In this document: one piece after another, positions 8,734-17,591 of the stretch
Layout: every line of letters starts with the position of its first letter
Numbering within the stretch: position 1 is the first letter of the stretch
DNA from: Verrucomicrobiales bacterium
GTDB lineage: Bacteria > Verrucomicrobiota > Verrucomicrobiia > Limisphaerales > J093
Reading direction: 5' to 3'
Assembly: GCA_015075445.1 (NCBI GenBank)
Contig: JABTUJ010000020.1
Coordinates: 85,899-149,898 of the forward strand
DNA length: 64,000 nt
The notes under the pieces: generated by a model
What the model saw: only the letters and a program-made list of their open reading frames with translations
What the model was told of the DNA's origin: nothing
The model's database searches: none
Program-made: the position numbers and the translations under genes

Positions 8734-11700
8734 ATGAGATTGTCTTTCTTGTCTTGGATGCCGGAGGCGGTGGGTCGCGGGGGATGGCGGGCGGTCCTGC
8801 TCGGGCTGGGGCTGATGGGGGGGAACGCGGCGCAGGGGGCGGCGACGTCCCTGGCCTTCACCATCACGATGAGCGGGAACACGAACGTCCCGCTGATCAC
8901 GGTGCGGAACGACTCGAAGACGGCGCAGATCAGCCGGTTCGAGATGACGATCGGCGACCTGTCGAAGTCGTTCGACTCGGCGGCCGATTTCGTGCCGCCG
9001 CCCGGCGGGAGCATCGTGCGGGAGTCGCCCGACGGGGTGAACGGCGGGACCCGCAGCTCGAAGGTGGTGCTGCAGCTTTCGGGTTTTGATCCGGGCGAGA
9101 GCTTCAGCATGTACGTGGACGTGGACGCGCTGGCCGCGGACACGGTGGAAGATTACCGGCGGACGTTTTTCAACAACGGGGCGGCGCCGGAAGCGGTGGT
9201 GACGGTGGCGGGGGAGGGCTTGACGGCGTTCCTGGTCCTGCCGGCCAACCCGGGTCTGCAGTCCTCCTACAGTTTCAGTCTGCAGCCGCCGCTGCGGACG
9301 CTGCGGATCACGTCGGTGGCGGAGGCGGGGGGGAGCGAGTTTGTGACGAAGGCGCGGTTACGGGTGGACGGCGTGCTGGTGACGGGCAGCGACGGGAAGC
9401 CGCTGGAGATCGGATCACAGTTCACGACCAATGTCTTTGACGGGGCGACGATCGAGGTTTCGGCGCCGCAGGAGGTTTACAGGAACATCCACGGGGTGGA
9501 CATCACGGACAGCGTGGAGAACGACCCGGCGAAGATCCAGCAGGACGCGGAGGAACGGTTCACGGCGATGGGGATCACGGTCAATGACGTGCCGCAGACG
9601 GGGGACCCGACGCTGTACCGGTTCGACATCAGCCGGACGACGGACGTGGTGGTGAAGTGGCGGCATGATTACGCGCTGACGATGGCGCACGATTTCGCGC
9701 AGACCGAGAGCCTGGAGAAGGACGCATTCGGGAATCCGTGGGCGGGGCCGCTGGCGTCGGAGGCGAGCGGGAATCCGGAGCCCACGGTGAAGAAGAACTG
9801 GGTGAAGCGGGGGGACACGGTGGTGGCGCAGGTGGACGGGCAGGTGCTCGATTTCAGCCGTCCGGGGTTGGATGTGCGGTACGTGCCGAAGGCCTACAAG
9901 GCGTATGGTCCGCCGAACGTGTTGCGCTCGGCGCAGGCGAATCAGGCCGACCGGTTGGGGGGCACGGACATTCGGACGCAACGGGTGAGCGCCTTTGACT
10001 TCACGGGGGTGGCGCAGGCGGTGGACCTGGCCACGGTGGAGATCCCGCAGTCCCCGCCGTCGCGGCAGCAGGTGCGGGCGTTCACGATGTCGGGGCCGGC
10101 GGGGATCACGTATGTGTGGCAGCTCCAGTTTGGGGTCCGGGTGAACGTGGACAGCCTGAGCTTTGCGGCGCTGCCGCGGGTGTACCGGGTGGCCAACGGG
10201 GCGGACGTGGAGGTGGGCAGCGGCGAGGGGACGTTCTGGTTCAAGCCCGGGGCGCGGGTCAAGGTGGTGAGTGCGGCCCAGGCGGCGGGTCCGACCAGCC
10301 CGGCGTTGAACGGGTGGATGAACGGGGACGGGTACTACTTCAGTTCGAGCGGCGACATCCGGGCCAGCGACGGGCAACTCGCGCAAGGGGGGCCGGCGAC
10401 GGGGCCGAACAACGGTCCGGTGGGGCTGTGGCTGGCGGAGTACCCGAGCCCATCGGCTCCGGGTCAGACCCAGTACCGGGGGCTTGAGATTTCGCAATTG
10501 CAGCGGGCGGCCCGTGTGTTGTGGCGTTACGGGGCCCCGGTGCTGGTGGTGGAGGTGGCCATTGGCGAGCACCTCTTTCAGAACGATCCGGCGCGGGCCG
10601 AGGAATTCAACCGGCCGCCCGACCAGATTCAACTGATCACGGTGGATGGGCGGAACCGGACCGTGGGGCCCAGCGATTTGACGGTCTGGGATCCGGAGGC
10701 GGCGCGGCTGTACCCGGTGGTGCCCGGGCAGTTCCGCGCGACGATGCGTCCGGCCTCGGCGGTGGACCAGACGGTGGACGTGCTGGTGACGGCGCGTTAT
10801 CCGCAGCCGGCGCACTACCGGCACATTGCCGGCACGCCGCCGGTGGCGTTGGATCCGGATCCGAACGACGACTTCATCTTCCGGGAGGTGCGCTACAGCG
10901 AGAACGACGCGGCGGTGGATGGCAACCGGCGGTTCACGGCCGACGTGCAGGGGCGGACGGTGTTGCTCTTCAGCGAGCGGCAGCGGAGCGGGCGGGTGGG
11001 GCAGCCGCGGGAGTTTCTCCGGGTGCGGGTCGTGGAAACCCGTGGCTTCGAGGACGGGTTGACGGCGGGGGAAGCGATCGTTGGCCAGCGGATCGCGGAT
11101 CCGGGCTTGGACCGGGCGCGGTTGGGGACGGGCTACGTGATGTCGCAGTCGGCGCTGCTCGGGCAACCGGACACGGCGCGGTACAATTCGCGGCTCTACG
11201 ACGCGGCGAAGCTGGAGGGGCTGGCGGCGAAGGACGTGTACGATCTGGAGGCGCTGCGATCGGATCAGGCCGAGAAGCGGGTGATCCGGCCGGAGAACCT
11301 GCCGGGGCCGATCATCCCAGTGAACCTGCACCCGGGGGCGGCGCTGCCGGAGCGGGTGATCGGGGGTGTGGTACGACGATCCGGCGGAGAACGACGAGCT
11401 GCTGTGGCCGCACCGGGCGCGCTACTACCTGCCGCGGTGGCCGGACGCGAGCGAGGGGCTGGGGCGGATCGTGATTGCCAGCCAGTTCGGCAGCGAGAGC
11501 GTGGACGCCCAGGGCGAGGATCAACGGGTGGCGCCGGCCGTGGGCAACGCGCCCGCGGAGACGACCTTCAACCCGTCGCGCCTCCAGCAGGTGCAGGTGT
11601 ACAGCCAGCCCGATCCGGGGTTGCCGGGCTACAACCCGAACGAGGAGCATGCGCTGATGGCGCCGTCGTTGCGCTTTGCCGAGGTCTCGCCGCGTCCGCC

Positions 11701-11808
11701 GGCGGTGTACGCGCTGCGGGACCGGGACTTGAACTACTACCGGCCGGACGAGGAAGGGGAAGCGGGTCAGCCGGCGAACGACACGTCGCATCCGTACGTG
11801 CTGGTTGA
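8734..11808 (+). CDS. Giant exported protein, N-terminal fragment
   Basis: An open frame of 1,024 codons, of which the first ~878 (to about 11,366) are believable. It starts with a signal peptide (hydrophobic segment before QGAATS) and is rich in beta-type sequence with no named domain recognised. It includes DVDALAADTVEDY and NWVKRGDTVVAQ, which recur in style through the downstream part. At 11,362-11,366 a run of five G separates VIGG in this frame from WYDDPAEND in the next. Deleting one G joins this ORF to the following 4.3-kb ORF. The tail from 11,367 to 11,808 is out-of-frame Gly/Arg-rich read-through. Confidence 0.65.
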   Translation: MRLSFLSWMPEAVGRGGWRAVLLGLGLMGGNAAQGAATSLAFTITMSGNTNVPLITVRNDSKTAQISRFEMTIGDLSKSFDSAADFVPPPGGSIVRESPDGVNGGTRSSKVVLQLSGFDPGESFSMYVDVDALAADTVEDYRRTFFNNGAAPEAVVTVAGEGLTAFLVLPANPGLQSSYSFSLQPPLRTLRITSVAEAGGSEFVTKARLRVDGVLVTGSDGKPLEIGSQFTTNVFDGATIEVSAPQEVYRNIHGVDITDSVENDPAKIQQDAEERFTAMGITVNDVPQTGDPTLYRFDISRTTDVVVKWRHDYALTMAHDFAQTESLEKDAFGNPWAGPLASEASGNPEPTVKKNWVKRGDTVVAQVDGQVLDFSRPGLDVRYVPKAYKAYGPPNVLRSAQANQADRLGGTDIRTQRVSAFDFTGVAQAVDLATVEIPQSPPSRQQVRAFTMSGPAGITYVWQLQFGVRVNVDSLSFAALPRVYRVANGADVEVGSGEGTFWFKPGARVKVVSAAQAAGPTSPALNGWMNGDGYYFSSSGDIRASDGQLAQGGPATGPNNGPVGLWLAEYPSPSAPGQTQYRGLEISQLQRAARVLWRYGAPVLVVEVAIGEHLFQNDPARAEEFNRPPDQIQLITVDGRNRTVGPSDLTVWDPEAARLYPVVPGQFRATMRPASAVDQTVDVLVTARYPQPAHYRHIAGTPPVALDPDPNDDFIFREVRYSENDAAVDGNRRFTADVQGRTVLLFSERQRSGRVGQPREFLRVRVVETRGFEDGLTAGEAIVGQRIADPGLDRARLGTGYVMSQSALLGQPDTARYNSRLYDAAKLEGLAAKDVYDLEALRSDQAEKRVIRPENLPGPIIPVNLHPGAALPERVIGGVVRRSGGERRAAVAAPGALLPAAVAGRERGAGADRDCQPVRQRERGRPGRGSTGGAGRGQRARGDDLQPVAPPAGAGVQPARSGVAGLQPERGACADGAVVALCRGLAASAGGVRAAGPGLELLPAGRGRGSGSAGERHVASVRAG

Positions 11809-14800
11809 GTTCTTCGACGTGGCGGAGCGCGAGGCGAAGATGCGGGTGTACCGGATCGAGCGGGACGATCCCGGCCAGGGGTATGCCTTTGCCAGCCAGA
11901 CGACCGTGACGCGGGGCAGCGGGGGGCAGGTGACAGCGACGTCGGCGCAATTGTTCGCCGAACCGCATGTGCGGATGGAGGCGGGCGAGCCGGTGATTCC
12001 TTTCTATCCGTTGGGCGTCGTGATCGGGGCGTCGCCGTGCGCCCAGACGTTCGGGGAGGATCTGAAAGGCCAGGCGACGTATTGGGAGGATCACAAGGGG
12101 TCCACGTGGGCGGTATCGGGCGGCACGGAGGCGTGGTTCACGGTGTCGTTCCACTATCCGCTGGCGCCGGACTTCTGGTGGCCGGCAGACGAGCCGGGGT
12201 TCATCCGGGAAGGCGTGGAGAACCGGGTGGTTGTGCGGCGCGCGACGGTGCCCGAGGCGGGCGATTGCGTGGCCTTCTTGCCGAAGCGGATTCGGGCGCT
12301 GCGGAGCCTGGCGCCGGATGCGGTTGTGGAGGTCGCGAAGCTGCGCGAGGACCTCACCCCGACCAAGGTGCTGTTCAAGAGCGACTGGCCGGCGGTGGCG
12401 CCGATTCTGAAGGCGGGCGAGACGCTGACGTTTGCCGGGGGCGAGTACCGTGCGGATCCGGGGCATGCGACCACGCCGGTGGTGGATGAGTCGGGCGAGG
12501 TGCGCAACGTCGAGACGCCGGGTTTGCCGGGCGTGGTGGCGTTTGCGACGGCCGAGGTGGTGTTCGACTCGCTGAATCCGCTGGCTACGACGGCGGGGTG
12601 GACGACGCGTTGGACGGCGCGCATTGCGCAGGTGCTGGACCGGCGTGCGGTGCCGTTGGCGCTGGCGGATTTCCCGCCGGATCTGCAGCCGGCGACACGG
12701 CGGACGCGGGCCAAGGAGGGGAAATATCTCTTCACCGAACTGCCGGCCTCGTTGCAGAAGCGGGTGCGCTACGATCCCTTGCTGGGCAAGCTCGAGATGG
12801 TCGGGCTCTTGAACGACAAGGAGATTGGGGATCGGACGCTGACGGCCGCGCCGCCGGCGGTGTACATCCTCGAGCCGAACATTCTCACGCGGGAGGAGGA
12901 GGAACGGTTGCTGGCGTTGTCCGGGGAGACGAAGTGGGTCACGGCGGTGGCGCAACTGGCGCGACTGACGCGCAATCCCGGCTTCGTGGACAGCACCACG
13001 CTGCCCGCGGCGAACGATCCCGAGTACCGGTCCAAGCTCGAACAGTTCTGGAAGGCATACTACCGCCGGGTGGGCGACCTGCCCGTCGGGGGCGAAGTGC
13101 CGCCGATCGCACCCATCTTCGACCTCGACACCGGCTATCTGGTTGGGCTCGAGCCGAAGGTCTTGCGGGACGGGACGGGGCTGGCCGTGACCATTGAGGA
13201 TCCGGCGGTGCCGGGCCTGCGCCGGCCGGTGAGTGACCCACGGCAGGCCGCGCCCGTGCGGGCGTTCGGGCCCGGCCTGGCGCTGGTGCCGAATCCGGAC
13301 TTTCTGGATCCGGCGGTGGATTTCCCGGAGAGCTGGGTGGTGGTGGTGGCGGAGAACAACGACCCTTCGCTCGGAGGATCCCCCATCACGCTGCACGTGA
13401 TCAAGGTGCTGCAGGAGGAGCGGTATCGGGGCGCGATCAAGACGGTGGTCTCCGACAACGTGTTTGATGAGAACCTGGTGTTGTGGCACACGGGGGATTT
13501 CGGGGCGAACGCGGACGCGCTGGTGTTCGAGTGGTGGTACCGGCCGGACGACGGGACGCCGAACGTGCCGCCGCCGGACCTGGTGTCGCCGCTCCAGCCC
13601 CATCCGTGGAAGGTGTTTCCGGATCCGACGGGCAAGCGGGGCCAGGGCCGGTACCAGGTCACGCTCAAGGGCAATCCCAATGCGCCCGAGGCGCTGCTGG
13701 CCGACTCGTGGTGGTTCGTGCGCTATCGCCATGTGAACGATGTCGCGCAGGGCACGGACTGGCGGGTGCGCCAACCCAGCGGACGCGACGGCGTGAACTT
13801 CACGTGGGCCGGCGCCGGGAACTCGGATCCGTTCAACGACTTTGACGGCGACGGCGTGTTCGACTACCGCGCGCAGTTGGCGCAGGGCTGGATCAAGCGG
13901 GTGCTGGACGCGGTCAATCCGTACGAGGCGCGCATCCGGGATTTCGAGGGGGAGAACCCGTCGACGCGGGTGAGCATGGTGTCGCAGTTCGGACCGCGAT
14001 TCGAGGGGCCGGTGGCGTTGAATCCGGACAAGAACGTCATCGAGAACGTCGGGCTCATCGAGTTATACGAGACCATCCTCAAACGGGGCCGGGATCTGAG
14101 CATCGACCTGTCGCGGCCGGTCTCGACGCCGGCGATCGCGAACGCGCTGCAGTTGGCGTCCACGCGGATCGCGGACTTCTACACGATTCTGGGGAATGAG
14201 GCCTACGCCGACGCGCAGGACCCGTCGGTGGGGATCACCGACAGCGAGGGCGAGATGGACCCGGGGCATGTCTGGACCTCGGTGTTCAGTTTCCAGAACC
14301 AGATGGGGTCGTTGATCGCGGAGGAGCTGGCGCTGTTGCGGGGGGTGGACGACGAGTTCGCGCGGCCGGTGTACAACCGGCTGTTCTGGAACTTCACCAA
14401 GGGGGAGGGCGAGGCCGCCTACGCGGTGAACTACGAGATCAGCGACGTCACCCAGGACGGCTTCGTGGATGAGGACGATGCGATGCTGCTCTATCCGCAG
14501 GGGCATGGGGACGCCTGGGGGCACTACCTGACGGCGGTGCGCAACCAGTACGAGCTGCTGCAGCACGAGAACTTCAACTGGGTGTCGCGCTCGGAGAATT
14601 ACAACCTGCAGGACATCGTGCTGACGGTGGACTTCCTGGACGAACGCAAGTTCGCGGCCACCGCCGCGGCCCGGGCCAAGACCGGCGCGGAGATCGTGGG
14701 CCTCAGCTACCGGGACAAATACGTCGAGGACCCGACGGCGCAATGGCAGGGTTACACCGACAGCAATCCGGACCGGGCGTGGGGGGTGCAGGAATGGGCC

Positions 14801-15706
14801 CGGCGGGCAGGGCAGGGGGCGTACTTCGACTGGGTGATGGCGAACGCGCTGTTGCCAGCGGTGCACCCGAACGACCGGCTCGAGGGGATCGAGAAGGTCG
14901 ACCGCAAGGCGAACGCGGACATCGCGGTCATCTCGGCGAATTTGAACGCCATCCAGAACACGTTCGACCAGGCCAACAAGGGGCAGAACCCGCTGGGCGT
15001 GGCCGCGAACGTGGTGCCTTTCGACATCAACCCGATCCTCGTCGAGGACCTGACGATTTACGGGAAGACGCATTTCGAGCAGATCTACGAGCGGGCGCTG
15101 AAGGCGCTCGAGAACGCCCAGACCGTCTGGAACTACGCGAACGACCGGCGCAACCGGATCCGGCAGATCAGCAACAACGAGATCGAGTTCCGGAACTCGG
15201 TCTTCCAGGAGGACCTCTCCTGCCGCAACCAACTGATCGCGATCTTCGGCAAGCCTTACGAGGGCACGATCGGGCCCCGCCGCGTGTACCCGGCAGGCTA
15301 CGACGGTCCGGACCTGCTGCTGTACATGCACGTCGATGTGCGGGAGATCAACGACCAGACGGTGCCCGGGCCGACGACGACCTTTGCCACGTTCACGGGC
15401 AACACGCTGACGGACGGCGAGCTCTGCCAGGCCTTCCAGAACGGAGTCGGGCGCGGCGGCTTGTTCGGCTCGCAGGTCGGGCGGCAGAACCTCTACAAGC
15501 TGCTCGATGTCAGCGCGGACGTCCGGCAGTTGTTCTCGCCGACGCTCGCGCCGGACGCGAACGGGAACACGAGCGCGCTCGCCCGCGACGGCTGGTATTC
15601 GGTGAAGTACACCGATCTGGAGAGCCCGAAGGTGGCGCTGGAGAACCTGACCAAGTTCATGCCGGTGACGGCGGCGGGCTACACGTTCCAGGCGCGGCGA
15701 GACTAG
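11366..15706 (+). CDS. Giant exported protein, central fragment
   Basis: A 1,446-codon ORF that continues the protein started at 8734. The sequence is consistent with a large secreted or surface protein: many aromatic/Asp-rich stretches, FNDFDGDGVFDYRA and VTQDGFVDEDDAM resembling calcium-binding DxDxDG loops, and a helical C-terminal third (HFEQIYERALKALENAQ). It stops at an in-frame TAG (15,704-15,706), after which the same frame continues coherently for 27 codons. The first codon at 11,366 is only the formal start after the frameshift; translation from there is unlikely without correction. Function unknown. Confidence 0.65.
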   Translation: MWYDDPAENDELLWPHRARYYLPRWPDASEGLGRIVIASQFGSESVDAQGEDQRVAPAVGNAPAETTFNPSRLQQVQVYSQPDPGLPGYNPNEEHALMAPSLRFAEVSPRPPAVYALRDRDLNYYRPDEEGEAGQPANDTSHPYVLVEFFDVAEREAKMRVYRIERDDPGQGYAFASQTTVTRGSGGQVTATSAQLFAEPHVRMEAGEPVIPFYPLGVVIGASPCAQTFGEDLKGQATYWEDHKGSTWAVSGGTEAWFTVSFHYPLAPDFWWPADEPGFIREGVENRVVVRRATVPEAGDCVAFLPKRIRALRSLAPDAVVEVAKLREDLTPTKVLFKSDWPAVAPILKAGETLTFAGGEYRADPGHATTPVVDESGEVRNVETPGLPGVVAFATAEVVFDSLNPLATTAGWTTRWTARIAQVLDRRAVPLALADFPPDLQPATRRTRAKEGKYLFTELPASLQKRVRYDPLLGKLEMVGLLNDKEIGDRTLTAAPPAVYILEPNILTREEEERLLALSGETKWVTAVAQLARLTRNPGFVDSTTLPAANDPEYRSKLEQFWKAYYRRVGDLPVGGEVPPIAPIFDLDTGYLVGLEPKVLRDGTGLAVTIEDPAVPGLRRPVSDPRQAAPVRAFGPGLALVPNPDFLDPAVDFPESWVVVVAENNDPSLGGSPITLHVIKVLQEERYRGAIKTVVSDNVFDENLVLWHTGDFGANADALVFEWWYRPDDGTPNVPPPDLVSPLQPHPWKVFPDPTGKRGQGRYQVTLKGNPNAPEALLADSWWFVRYRHVNDVAQGTDWRVRQPSGRDGVNFTWAGAGNSDPFNDFDGDGVFDYRAQLAQGWIKRVLDAVNPYEARIRDFEGENPSTRVSMVSQFGPRFEGPVALNPDKNVIENVGLIELYETILKRGRDLSIDLSRPVSTPAIANALQLASTRIADFYTILGNEAYADAQDPSVGITDSEGEMDPGHVWTSVFSFQNQMGSLIAEELALLRGVDDEFARPVYNRLFWNFTKGEGEAAYAVNYEISDVTQDGFVDEDDAMLLYPQGHGDAWGHYLTAVRNQYELLQHENFNWVSRSENYNLQDIVLTVDFLDERKFAATAAARAKTGAEIVGLSYRDKYVEDPTAQWQGYTDSNPDRAWGVQEWARRAGQGAYFDWVMANALLPAVHPNDRLEGIEKVDRKANADIAVISANLNAIQNTFDQANKGQNPLGVAANVVPFDINPILVEDLTIYGKTHFEQIYERALKALENAQTVWNYANDRRNRIRQISNNEIEFRNSVFQEDLSCRNQLIAIFGKPYEGTIGPRRVYPAGYDGPDLLLYMHVDVREINDQTVPGPTTTFATFTGNTLTDGELCQAFQNGVGRGGLFGSQVGRQNLYKLLDVSADVRQLFSPTLAPDANGNTSALARDGWYSVKYTDLESPKVALENLTKFMPVTAAGYTFQARRD

Positions 15707-16581
15707 GGGCGGCGGCAGGCGCAAGGCGAGGTGCAGAGCCTGATCAACCAGATGCTCCAGCAGGAGGCGGCCATCGCGACAAGGCGGTGACCGAGACGAC
15801 CAGCAAGTTCTTCTACGCCACCGGCGAGGCCATCCCGACGGGCCTGCCGATTGTGGGGCTGGCCGTGTCGCCGGGTGACGCGCTGGCGCCGGCGCGCTCG
15901 GGCATCCGCGTGATCGAGGCGTCGACGCTCACGGGGCTCAAGGCCATCGAGGGCGTCTTCAAGATCGGGAAGGTCATCGCCGAGATCACCCTGGACATAG
16001 CGGAGAACGAGCTGGACCTGTTCGAGAAGCGTGAGCAGGACGGTCAGAGCGTGAAGGAGGCGTTGGTCGAGCTCGAGAACAAGCTGGGCGACGAGCCCAT
16101 CAAGCGCATCGAGGTGTTCAAGGAAATCCAGGCGCTGGGCGACCTCTCGGAGCAATACCGCGCAAAGGTGGACGAAGGGGTGCGGCTGATTGACGAGCGG
16201 GCGGCGTTCAACAAGCGGGTGGCTGCCCAGACGCAGCGAAGCCGCTACCAGGACATGACCTTCCGGGTGTCGCGCAACCACGCGCTCCAGAGCTATCGCG
16301 CGGACGGTGGCAACCACCAAGCCGAACCCGGCCTCGTGCTGCGGTTCAGCACGCGGGTGGTGGCCGGCCAGAACTTCTTCGGGCATCCCTTGAGCGGCGG
16401 GGATCACGCGTTCGACCCAAGCCAGTAGGCGATCAAGATCCGCTCGGTGGGCGTGTGGTTTTCGGACTACCTGAGCGAGGACGTATTGAACGACCTGCCG
16501 GCGACGCCGCGGGTGTATTGGATCCCGGTGGGCACGGACATCAAACTGGTCTTCCAAACCTATGCCTACTCTGGTGGTTGA
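15707..16581 (+). pseudogene. Giant exported protein, C-terminal remnant
   Basis: After TAG 15,704 the frame continues (GEVQSLINQMLQQEAA) until about 15,775, where a shift leads to RDKAVTETTSKFFYATGEA and a long helical segment (VKEALVELENKLGD). An in-frame TAG at 16,426 interrupts DPSQ/AIKIRSVGVWFSD, and the frame then runs to TGA 16,579. Joined to the two ORFs upstream, the original product would be about 2,600 residues. The coherent protein-like sequence on both sides of every lesion argues for a recently broken gene or sequencing errors. Confidence 0.6.
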
Positions 16582-16605
16582 GCCGGCCTCACACCTTTGC
16601 GAACT

Positions 16606-17591
16606 ATGCGTTTGATTCCTGAGTTGTTGTCCGCCCGGTGGGGGTGCTGTCTGGCCGGGGCGCTGCTGGCGGGTGTCACGGGTCTGGGGCCGAAGGCAGA
16701 GGCGGCGGCCATTGGCGAGCCGGCGACGGTCTTCTACGGCCGGATCCTCGGGACCGGTTCGGAACGTCCGTTTGTCATCACCACCGGCGAACTGCGCTGG
16801 ACGTTGCGGCGGGCGGACGGTTCGAGGCGGCCCAGGCCCGGCGCGCGGCCACCTACCGGTTGGACCTCGAAGTCCCGCTGGTCGCCGAGGATTCGGATGG
16901 CGACGGCTTGCCGGACTGGTGGGAACAACTGCACGGGGCCGATCTGGATCCGGACGGCGATGCCGATGGGGACGGACGCACGAACCTGGCGGAATTCCGG
17001 GCGGGGACCGATCCGCGGCGTGATGATCGCCGGCCGCGGGTGCTGACGCGCGAGTTGCGGGCGTACGCCGAGGCGACGACGGGGGTGCGGCTGCGGGTCG
17101 TGGATGGCGACACGCCGCCGGAGCGGTTGGGGTACACGCTGGAGCAGGTGCCCGAGGGGGCGCGCCTTCTGTTGCGCAATGCCCGGGAGAACCCCACCAC
17201 GCCCGACGTGGTGTTGGAGCCGGGTGATCACTTCACCCACCAGCAGATCCTGGACGGGCGGGTGGTGCTTGAGCCGCAGGGGGTGGGCCCGGCGCCGACC
17301 CGCTTCGTCGTGAGCCTGGCGGATGGAACCGCGGAACATGCGGCAGAGACGGCCACAGTGCAGATCACGTTCTACCAGGCGCCGGAAAGTCTGCGGAACC
17401 GTCCGGTGGCCGCCGAGCTCCTGGCGCTGGCCCACGCCGCGGAAGCGTTGCCCGGAGTCGAAGCCTTCGAGGAACAGTCCGCACGCAATCAGCTCCTGGG
17501 CAAGGCGTGGGGCTGTGTGGTCTGGGACGGGGCGGATGAGCTCGGCGACCAGGAGTTGGCGGCGCCCAGTTCCTGGCCGAAGGAGATGTGA
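16606..17591 (+). pseudogene. Second large exported protein (Ca-binding/adhesin-like), N-terminal part, frameshifted
   Basis: ATG 16,606 opens a signal peptide (LLAGVTGLGPKAEAAA) followed by FYGRILGTGSERPFV and LRWTLRRADG. At about 16,810-16,830 the frame changes; the new frame reads ATYRLDLEVPLVAEDSDGDG. That part holds a run of thrombospondin-type-3-like calcium loops (DSDGDGLPDWWEQ, DPDGDADGDGRTN) and a cadherin-like stretch (PEGARLLLRNA). It ends in TGA at 17,589, where the downstream frame (QFLAEGDVIDLG) takes over. It is the fourth gene of the operon, 24 bp after the giant gene. Confidence 0.6.

Noticed and set aside
9415..13774. Long minus-strand open frames opposite the giant protein gene
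   Set aside because: They are Arg/Pro/His-rich shadows caused by high GC in the third codon position of the plus-strand gene; no domain, signal peptide or start signal supports them.
15704..16428. Amber (TAG) recoding to a sense codon
   Set aside because: TAG ends other genes at sensible positions (the LytTR regulator at 4,322 and the LamG-like gene at 30,749), and the same region also has frameshifts and a TAA interruption.
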